From Saccharopolyspora sp. SCSIO 74807 (GTDB lineage Bacteria; Actinomycetota; Actinomycetes; Mycobacteriales; Pseudonocardiaceae): a stretch of 64,000 bases of DNA. A model generated the notes under the pieces. It made no database searches, was not told the origin of the DNA, and worked only from the letters and a program-made list of their open reading frames with translations. Made by a program: the position numbers and the translations under genes. Positions 57,474 through 64,000 of this stretch are shown here, piece after piece (position 1 is the stretch's first letter; each line of letters opens with the position of its first letter). The stretch covers positions 1,552,501 to 1,616,500 of the forward strand of contig NZ_CP146100.1 in assembly GCF_037023755.1 (NCBI RefSeq), given 5' to 3'.

Positions 57474-60400
57474 TCACGGTCGGACTTCGAGCGCGTCGTC
57501 ACGGGCAACGGTGAGCAGGCCGTCGCGGATGCGCAGGACCATGTCGGCGTGCTCGGTCTCCGCGGGGCGGTGCGTCACGTGCAGCACGGTTCGTCCGGCG
57601 GCGTCGCCGTGCAGGCGCCGCAGCAGTGCGTCCGAGGTCGGGACGTCGAGGTGCGCGGTCGGTTCGTCCAGCAGCAGCGGCCCCTCGCCGAGCAAAGCGC
57701 GAGCCAGGGCGAGCCGCTGCGCCTCACCACCGGACAGCGCGGTGCCTCCGGAGCCGACGAACTCGCCCAGCCGCTCGCCCCAGTCCGGCAACCCGGCCAG
57801 CAGCAGCGCCTCGGCCAGCCGCCGGTCATCGGCCTCGGGTGCGGCCATCCGCAGGTTCTCCCGGACCGTGGTGGCCACCAGGCCAGGTTCCTGCGGGCAC
57901 CAGGCGAACCGCTGCGGCACGCGCGCTTCGCCGCGTTCCACCGGCAGCATCCCCAGCAGCAGAGCCAAAAATGTCGACTTGCCGCTTCCGGACGGCCCGA
58001 GGATCGCGACGTGCGCGCCCGCCGGGATCCGAACCGTGGCGCCGTGCAGCGCGGCCGCGGGTGCACCCGGCCAGCGGACATGGACGTCGCGGAGCTCGAT
58101 GTCGCCGGTCTCCGCGCGCTCGGCCGTCGTGTCCACTTCGGACTCATGACTCGATGCCGGTGCGCCCGCCTCGAGCAGCGGAGCGACTCGATCGTGCGCG
58201 GTGCGCAGATTCCGCCACTGCTGCACCGCGGCGGGCAGCTCCGCCACCGCCTCCGCCGCGGCGAGCGGCACCAGCGCCAGCAACGGCGCCAGCTCCGGCG
58301 CGAGCCGTCCGGCGGCCACCGCCTGAGCCGCGAACCACGCGCCACCGAGCACCGCGATGCCCACCGCGAGCACCTGCACCGCCGTGGCCGCACCAGCGCC
58401 GAAGGCCGCGCGGCGCGCGCGAGCGGCCAGCCGCGCATCGACATCCGCCAGCTCCGCACGCCGATCGGCGTGCGCACCGAACGCGATCAGCTCACCCGCG
58501 CCGTCCAGCAGCGCCAGCAGCCGAGCCGCGATGCGGCGACGGCCATCGGCCACCGCGGCGCTCGCGCGCCGCTCCGCGAACAGCGCGGCAGCGCAGCCGC
58601 CGAAGGCGGCGAGCAGCAGCGCGGCGGCGAGCAGTGCACCTGCTGCGGGCAGCACGACGGACTGCACGGCGACCGCCGCCGCGGCGACGAGCACCGCGAT
58701 CAGCGGTGGGAGGAGGACCCGCGGCACCAGGTCGCGCACCGAGTCGACGTCGTCGACGAGGCGCGCGGCGCCGTCGCCGCGGCGGAGCGCGGCGGAGCGC
58801 GCCGGGCCTAGGCGCACCAGCGCATCCCACAGGCGCAGCCGCAGCACGCCGGAGAGGCGGAACGCCGCGTCGTGCGTGCAGAGGCGCTCGACGTAGCGCA
58901 GCGCGGCGCGCGAGAGCGCGAACGTGCGCACTCCGACAACGGCCACGGACAGTGTGAGGATCGGTGGCTGCTGGGAGGCCCGAGCGATCAGCCACGCGGA
59001 GGCCGCGGTCAGCGCCAACCCCGCCATCAGCGACAACGCGCCGAACCCGACTCCGGCCAGGGTGCGCGGCGTGATCAGCTCGCGCAGCCGCCCGCGCGCC
59101 GGCTCCAAACCGGGCACTTCCGCAGGTTCCGCGGCGTGCGCGGCCTCGGGTTCGGCGGGTACCGCGTCCGGCCGGTGGCTGGCGAGCACCACCGTCACAC
59201 CGCGGTCGGCAACGCGCTTAATGGCTTTGTCGACTTTGTGCGCAGTGGCCTGATCGAGGTGCGCGGTGGGTTCGTCCAGCAGCAGCACGCGCGCATCGCC
59301 TTCGAGCCGCAGCAACGCGCGCGCCACCGCGACCCGCTGGCGCTCCCCTGTGGACAGTCCGTCGACGCGGCGATCGTGCAGGTGCGCCGCGGCGACTTCC
59401 CGCAGCACGACCGGGATCGCCGCAGCGGTGCCCGCGGGCTGATCGGTCACCGCGAGCCCGAGCTCGTCGGCGACGGTTCCGCCGGTGAACACCGGCCGCT
59501 GCGGCACCCACGCGAGGTTCCCGCGCCATTGCGCGGGATCGAACTCCGCGATGTCGATGCCCCCGTAGGTCACCGTGCCGCGCTCCGGCCGGATGAACCC
59601 GAGCAGCACTGAGAACGTCGTGGACTTACCGCTGCCACTGGGGCCGATGCCGTCGAACCCTTCCAGCCGCAGCACCCGCCCCGGCTCCGCGGTGCAGCTG
59701 AGCCCGTCCGGTGCCCGGCCACCGCGCCGCGCCACGGCGAGATCGCGCACCCGCAGCGGCCCGGAGGTCGGCACCTGCGCCGTCCCGGCACGTTCGTCCT
59801 CGGCCGCGGAGACGATCTCGTCGACCCGCCGCACCGCTTCGACGCCGTCCTCGCTGGCGTGGTGCGCCGCACCAGCGGCCCGCAGCGGCAGGTAGCACTC
59901 CGGCGCGAGCACCAGCACCAGCAGCCCGGTGGCCAGGTCGAGCTCACCGGAAACCAGCCGCAACCCGATGCCGACCGCGACCAGCGCCACCGACAGCGAC
60001 GAGGCCAGCTCCAGCACCAGCGCGGACAGGAACGCGATCCGCAACGTGGCGACCGTGCTGGTGCGATGCCGGTCGCTGACCCGGCGCACCACCTCGCGCT
60101 GCGCCCTGGCGCGCCCGAACGCGCTGAGTACCGGCAGTGCGCGCACCAGCTCGTGCAACTGCCCGGAAAGCCGCTGCATCGACTCCGTCGCCCGCGCGGT
60201 CCGCTGCTCGGTGAACCGCCCGACCAGCCAGGCGAACAGCGGGATCAGCGGCACGGTGATCGCGATCGCCAGCGCCGAAGGCGGATCGGCGTACAGGATC
60301 GACGCCCCCACCAGCAGCGGCACGACCGAGGCGGTGACCAGCGCGGGCAGGTACTTCGTGAAGTAGGCGTCGAGCGCGTCGAGCCCCTTGGTGGCCAGCG

Positions 60401-60755
60401 CGGTCAGCTCCGCCGGACCGCGCCGCTGGATCCACTCCGGCCCGCGGCGCAGCGCCACGTCGACCAGCCGCGCCCGCAGCTCCTCCTTGGCCCCGGCCGC
60501 GGCCCGCGCGGAAACCGTCTCGGTCGCCCAGCCCAGAACGGCACGCGCGACGATCGCGCCTGCCAGCACACCGAGCCGATCGCTGATCGCGGCACCACCG
60601 ACGCCATGTGCCACCACCTCGGCCAGCGCACTCGCGAGCGCCCAGGCTTGCACCACCAGCGCGGCGGCATTGCCCACGGCCAGCGAACCGCCCGCCACGA
60701 GGGCTCGGCGAGCGGAACCGGAAAGCCGGGGCAGCGCGCCCAGCGGCCCGCTCAC
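57474..60755 (-). CDS. cydDC: Fused CydDC thiol-reductant ABC exporter
   Basis: The product has 1093 residues; GTG 60755 overlaps the cydB stop. It contains two complete membrane-plus-ATPase halves. The CydD half has IGPSGSGKSTTFSVLLG, WVPQRPVFTGG and LSTGERQRVAVARALLRLEG. The CydC half has LGPSGSGKSTFLALLLG, CPQEPGLVATTV and LSGGEAQRLALARALLGEGPLLLDEP. CydDC exports glutathione or cysteine-type thiols needed for cytochrome bd assembly. The fusion into one chain is common in actinobacteria. Confidence 0.92.
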   Translation of the reverse strand: MSGPLGALPRLSGSARRALVAGGSLAVGNAAALVVQAWALASALAEVVAHGVGGAAISDRLGVLAGAIVARAVLGWATETVSARAAAGAKEELRARLVDVALRRGPEWIQRRGPAELTALATKGLDALDAYFTKYLPALVTASVVPLLVGASILYADPPSALAIAITVPLIPLFAWLVGRFTEQRTARATESMQRLSGQLHELVRALPVLSAFGRARAQREVVRRVSDRHRTSTVATLRIAFLSALVLELASSLSVALVAVGIGLRLVSGELDLATGLLVLVLAPECYLPLRAAGAAHHASEDGVEAVRRVDEIVSAAEDERAGTAQVPTSGPLRVRDLAVARRGGRAPDGLSCTAEPGRVLRLEGFDGIGPSGSGKSTTFSVLLGFIRPERGTVTYGGIDIAEFDPAQWRGNLAWVPQRPVFTGGTVADELGLAVTDQPAGTAAAIPVVLREVAAAHLHDRRVDGLSTGERQRVAVARALLRLEGDARVLLLDEPTAHLDQATAHKVDKAIKRVADRGVTVVLASHRPDAVPAEPEAAHAAEPAEVPGLEPARGRLRELITPRTLAGVGFGALSLMAGLALTAASAWLIARASQQPPILTLSVAVVGVRTFALSRAALRYVERLCTHDAAFRLSGVLRLRLWDALVRLGPARSAALRRGDGAARLVDDVDSVRDLVPRVLLPPLIAVLVAAAAVAVQSVVLPAAGALLAAALLLAAFGGCAAALFAERRASAAVADGRRRIAARLLALLDGAGELIAFGAHADRRAELADVDARLAARARRAAFGAGAATAVQVLAVGIAVLGGAWFAAQAVAAGRLAPELAPLLALVPLAAAEAVAELPAAVQQWRNLRTAHDRVAPLLEAGAPASSHESEVDTTAERAETGDIELRDVHVRWPGAPAAALHGATVRIPAGAHVAILGPSGSGKSTFLALLLGMLPVERGEARVPQRFAWCPQEPGLVATTVRENLRMAAPEADDRRLAEALLLAGLPDWGERLGEFVGSGGTALSGGEAQRLALARALLGEGPLLLDEPTAHLDVPTSDALLRRLHGDAAGRTVLHVTHRPAETEHADMVLRIRDGLLTVARDDALEVRP

Positions 60756-61762
60756 GGCGCGTGCACCGGCGGGATGTGGTGGGCGCCGATGCGCTTGCGG
60801 AACACCCAGTAAGTCCAGCCCTGGTAGACCAGCACCGCCGGGGTGCCGAACGCGGCGACCCAGGTCATCACGGTGAGCGTGTACGGGCTCGATGCGGTGT
60901 CCGCGACGGACAACGACCACGCCGGGTCCAAAGTGGACGGGAGAACGTCCGGCCACAGCGCACCGAACAACGTCACCACCACGCCCGCGAGCGCCAGGCC
61001 CTGCAGCGCGAACGCCTGGCCGTCCCGCCAGGAGTACATCCGCACCAGTCCGGCCAGCGCCGCCACCAGCGCGGCGACCAGCGGAACCCACGTCCACGCG
61101 GAACCCGCCGCGAACTGCGCGACCAGCACCAGCAGGACCACCGGCAGCAGCAGCGGCACACCGAAGCGCAGCGCGAAGGCCCGCGCCCGCTCCCGCACCT
61201 CACCGGCGGTCTTCAACGACAGGAACGCCGCCCCGTGCAGGAACGAGAACCCCCACACCGCCAGCGCACCGAGCACGTTCGAGGTGGTCAGGATGCCCAG
61301 CGGCCCACCGACCCGATCGCCGTTGGCATCCAGCGGCAGGCCGAACACGCTGGCCGACAAGATCAGCCCGACCATCATCGGCGAGAGCCACGAGGCCAGC
61401 ACGATCACGGTGTCCCAGCTGCGCCGCCACCGCGCCGTGTCCACCTTGCCGCGGTACTCGAACGCCACCCCGCGCCCGATCAGCGCCAGCAGCAGCAACA
61501 GCAACGGCAGGTACGCGGCGCTGAACAGCGAGGCGTACCAACCCGGGAACGCGGCGAACGTCGCCCCGCCCGCCACGATCAGCCAGACCTCGTTGCCGTC
61601 CCAGACCGGGCCGATCGTGTTGATCAGCACCCGGCGTTCCCGCTCCTCGCGGCCCAGGATCGGCAGCAGCATCCCGACGCCGAAGTCGAAGCCCTCCAGG
61701 AACAGGTAGCCCAACCACAGCACGGCGATCAGGGCGAACCAGAACGTGGGCAGGTCCATCAC
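60752..61762 (-). CDS. cydB: Cytochrome bd oxidase subunit II
   Basis: The product has 336 residues. It opens MDLPTFWFALIAVLWLGYLFLEGFDFGVGMLLP, then VWDGNEVWLIVAGGATFAAFPGWYA, with about eight or nine hydrophobic helices. It is the structural partner of CydA. It follows cydA by 13 bases and overlaps cydDC. GTG 61762 and ATG 61759 are both possible starts. Confidence 0.93.
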   Translation of the reverse strand: MMDLPTFWFALIAVLWLGYLFLEGFDFGVGMLLPILGREERERRVLINTIGPVWDGNEVWLIVAGGATFAAFPGWYASLFSAAYLPLLLLLLALIGRGVAFEYRGKVDTARWRRSWDTVIVLASWLSPMMVGLILSASVFGLPLDANGDRVGGPLGILTTSNVLGALAVWGFSFLHGAAFLSLKTAGEVRERARAFALRFGVPLLLPVVLLVLVAQFAAGSAWTWVPLVAALVAALAGLVRMYSWRDGQAFALQGLALAGVVVTLFGALWPDVLPSTLDPAWSLSVADTASSPYTLTVMTWVAAFGTPAVLVYQGWTYWVFRKRIGAHHIPPVHAP

Positions 61763-61775
61763 TCATCCACTCCGG

Positions 61776-63275
61776 TCAGTACGCGAACGACAGGGTGTCG
61801 TCGGACTTCTCGTCCTCGGACGGCTCGTGCGGCATCGCGGCGTCCACCCCGGCCCGGACGTAGCGCACGATCAGGAAGATCTCCACCACGGCCAGCACGC
61901 CGTAGATGCTGGTCAGCGCGATCAGCGAGGTCAGCATCTCGCCCGGCGACACCCCGGAGGAGACCGCCTGCGCGGTGTACATCCACACTCCGTCCACACC
62001 GGACGGATTGGGGTTCGGCGCCACCACGAACGGCTGGCGGCCGAGCTCGGTGAAGATCCAGCCGAACGCGTTGCCCAGGAACGGCGTCGCGATGCTGGCC
62101 ACGGCCAGCGGCGCCCACCAGCGTCCCTTCGGGAACCGGTTCTTGCGGGTCAGCCACAGCACCGCGACCGAACCGAGCGCGGCCATCGCCCCGAAGCCGA
62201 TCATGAACCGGAATCCCCAGTAAGTGGCCGGCAGGTTCGGCACGTAGTCGATCGGCGCCCCGGCGTACTGCCCCATCCGCGGATCGTCCGGCAGGTGCGT
62301 GCCGTACTTGGCCTGGTATTCCGGCACCAGCTGCTGGATGCCCTTGACCTCGCTGCTGAAGTCGCCGTTGGCCAGGTACGACAGGATGTAGGGCACGGTG
62401 AAGCTCTTGACGTCCTCGCAGTTCGGCTGCCCCACGTCGCCGTAGGCGAAGATCGAGAAGCTGGCGGGCTGCTCGGTGTGGCACAGCGCCTCGGCCGAAG
62501 CCATCTTCATCGGCTGCTGCTCGAACATCAGCTTGCCCTGCACGTCGCCGGACAGCGCGAGCCCGGCGAACGCGATCACGCCGACCCATGCGCCCAGCCG
62601 CATCGAGACGTGCCAGAGCTTGCGGTCCTCGTCGTCCGGGTCCGAGTTCCGGTGGTGCTTGGCGATCTTGTAGGCGGCGATGCCGATCAGGAACGAACCG
62701 GCCACCGCGAAGCAGCCGAAGACGGTGTGCGGGAACGCGGCCAGCACGGTGTTGTTGCCCAGCACCGCCCAGATCGAGTTCAGCCGCGGGCGCCCGTCGG
62801 CGAACTCGATGCCGACCGGGTGCTGCATCCACGAGTTCGCCGCCAGGATGAAGTACGCCGACGCGGCCGTGGCCAGCGAGAACGCCCAGGCGCACGCGAG
62901 GTGCACGCGCTTCGGCAGCCGGTCCCAACCGAAGATCCACAGCCCCAGGAAGGTGGATTCGACGAAGAACGCGACCAGGCCCTCCATGGCCAGCGGGGCG
63001 CCGAACACGTCGCCGACGAACCGCGAGTACTCGCTCCAGGCCATGCCGAACTGGAACTCCTGCACGATCCCGGTGACCACGCCCATCGCGAAGTTGATCA
63101 TCATCAACTTGCCCCAGAACCGGGTCATCCGCAGGTAGCGCTGCTTCCCGGTGCGCACCCAAGCCGTCTGCATTCCGGCGACCAGCAGCGAAAGCCCGAT
63201 GGTCAGCGGAACCATCAGGAAGTGGTAGACGGTCGTGATCCCGAATTGCCAGCGGGCGATGTCGAGGAGGTCCAC
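61776..63275 (-). CDS. cydA: Cytochrome bd oxidase subunit I
   Basis: The product has 499 residues. It has ARWQFGITTVYHFLMVPLTIGLS (haem ligand His18), FWGKLMMINFAMGVVTGIVQEFQFGMAWSEYSRFVGDVFG, and GNAFGWIFTELGRQPFVV (quinol side). It oxidises quinol and reduces oxygen to water with high affinity. It is the first gene of the cydABDC operon. Two DevR-box-like repeats lie upstream at 63333-63371. Confidence 0.95.
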   Translation of the reverse strand: MDLLDIARWQFGITTVYHFLMVPLTIGLSLLVAGMQTAWVRTGKQRYLRMTRFWGKLMMINFAMGVVTGIVQEFQFGMAWSEYSRFVGDVFGAPLAMEGLVAFFVESTFLGLWIFGWDRLPKRVHLACAWAFSLATAASAYFILAANSWMQHPVGIEFADGRPRLNSIWAVLGNNTVLAAFPHTVFGCFAVAGSFLIGIAAYKIAKHHRNSDPDDEDRKLWHVSMRLGAWVGVIAFAGLALSGDVQGKLMFEQQPMKMASAEALCHTEQPASFSIFAYGDVGQPNCEDVKSFTVPYILSYLANGDFSSEVKGIQQLVPEYQAKYGTHLPDDPRMGQYAGAPIDYVPNLPATYWGFRFMIGFGAMAALGSVAVLWLTRKNRFPKGRWWAPLAVASIATPFLGNAFGWIFTELGRQPFVVAPNPNPSGVDGVWMYTAQAVSSGVSPGEMLTSLIALTSIYGVLAVVEIFLIVRYVRAGVDAAMPHEPSEDEKSDDTLSFAY

Positions 63276-63332
63276 GCGGCCAGTCTGCCGCCGCCGGAAT
63301 CGGCCCGATCAGGGACGGGCGTCCTGCACGAA

Positions 63333-63371
63333 GGGACTTTTGGTCCCGGCACCACCCGGGACTTTGGTCCT
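63333..63371. promoter_or_regulatory. Two DevR-box-like inverted repeats upstream of cydA
   Basis: GGGACTTTTGGTCCC (63333-63347) and GGGACTTTGGTCCT (63358-63371) resemble the DosR/DevR consensus core GGGACTWWAGTCCC. The second has the exact spacing. They are 58-96 bases before the cydA start. The DevR-like regulator is encoded 8 kb away. Confidence 0.6.
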
Positions 63372-63488
63372 GGCAGGTGGCTCGGGCCACTCTTTTCTAC
63401 CAATAACCCGCGCCGCGCGGAACCCTTCTCCGCCGAGCCTGCCGGAACGAAAAGGCGAAATACGGAATGAAACGAATTCGGCGGCCGA

Positions 63489-64000
63489 TCAGCGCAGCGC
63501 GTCGGCCACCGCTTGCGCGGTGTCGAAGACCAGCGGCCCGATCTCGTCGGCGGGCAGCGGTTCGAGCGACAGGACGCCGACGCTCGCCCGCAATCCCGGC
63601 ACCCCGCGAACCGGTGCGGCCACGCCGGACGTCCCGGCGTGCGGTTCCCCGCCCGCGGCGACCCACCGCGGCCCGCCCGCGGGCAGATCCACCGCTCGCC
63701 CGGCCGCGCCGCGCTGCACCGGGTGCCGCGTCCCCACCCGGTAGGACACGTGGCAACTCGTCCACGACGGTTCGACCACCGCGACCGCCTGCGCGTCCCC
63801 GCCGTCGGCAACGGTCAGGTGCGCGGTCGCGCCGACCCGCTCGGCCAGTCCGCGCAGCGCGGGCAGCGAAGCGAACCGCAGCTGCGGCAGCACCCGCCCG
63901 GCCAGCCACAGCACGCCGAGCCCGAGCCGCACCCGGGTCCCTTCCCGGCGCACCAGGCCGCGGCTCTGCAACGGCCCGAGCAGCCGGTACACCGCGGCCC
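63489..64000 (-). CDS. IclR-family regulator, 5' end beyond window
   Basis: About 170 residues are present. The frame stays open to the window edge. It starts within the helix-turn-helix end (YRLLGPLQSRGLVRREG), followed by RVRLGLGVLWLAGRV and the ligand domain (LPALRGLAERVGATAHLTVADGG; HPVQRGAAGRAVDL), the IclR pattern. It probably regulates a neighbouring pathway outside the window. Confidence 0.75.
   Translation of the reverse strand, partial: AAVYRLLGPLQSRGLVRREGTRVRLGLGVLWLAGRVLPQLRFASLPALRGLAERVGATAHLTVADGGDAQAVAVVEPSWTSCHVSYRVGTRHPVQRGAAGRAVDLPAGGPRWVAAGGEPHAGTSGVAAPVRGVPGLRASVGVLSLEPLPADEIGPLVFDTAQAVADALR

Noticed and set aside
61746-63470. 574-codon plus-strand frame opposite cydA
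   Set aside because: CydA is certain on the minus strand; the plus frame is His/Arg-rich with no conserved pattern.

Overview
The DNA is GC-rich with actinomycete-type genes. The host is most likely a member of the Pseudonocardiales (Saccharopolyspora/Amycolatopsis-like). This is an inference from base composition, a DevR/DevS pair beside cydABDC, and the gene order septum-formation protein - zincin metallopeptidase - histidine phosphatase - pheA, which matches Mycobacterium tuberculosis Rv3835-Rv3838c. The genus is not proven.

Layout. Positions 1-1196 and 51437-64000 are host chromosome. Between them is one integrated siphovirus-type prophage of about 50.2 kb (1191-51442). A large serine integrase (49689-51377, minus) sits directly beside the right junction. 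Both junctions share the hexamer CGTGCA. Joining the phage ends recreates an attP with a 14-bp imperfect dyad. Insertion cuts the host metallopeptidase gene exactly at its HExxH zinc motif, and the prophage carries a complete, diverged copy of that gene just inside attL (1223-1570).

Inside the prophage, from left to right: (a) accessory genes: replacement zincin, an HNH nuclease with a coupled membrane peptide, a cassette resembling type VII secretion substrates (2944-5436), and a chain of tiny overlapping ORFs (5651-7231); (b) a regulator and early region: XRE-TPR regulator, a sigma-70-like factor, family A DNA polymerase, primase-helicase, resolvase-like and Cas4-like nucleases, and a Gp3-type recombination directionality factor; (c) lysis: an amidase fused to a holin-like membrane domain and coupled to an FMN-dependent hydroxyacid dehydrogenase; (d) tail and head genes, all on the minus strand (20501-42252), read from terminase to minor tail proteins; (e) a plus-strand cluster of small phage genes (44471-47928) separated by three copies of a structured, covarying RNA element; (f) a Ser/Asp-rich protein, a tRNA-like fragment, a symmetric GTTACG repeat field, and the integrase.

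Almost every plus-strand gene inside the minus-strand structural operon looks like cargo: a DUF4365 nuclease-like gene, a NACHT NTPase, one of two related membrane proteins, and a small unknown. Minus-strand cargo includes a class II histone-deacetylase-like enzyme and the second related membrane protein. An IS481-family element interrupts a minor tail gene with a clean NCTAGN target duplication, so this prophage is probably impaired for making normal virions.

To the right, host genes include a phosphatase/pheA pair, a macro-domain protein, Hsp20, a DoxX-like protein, a DevR/DevS-type two-component system, and cytochrome bd oxidase with a fused CydDC exporter. Two GGGAC-N4/5-GTCC boxes lie upstream of cydA and suggest DevR control of respiration.
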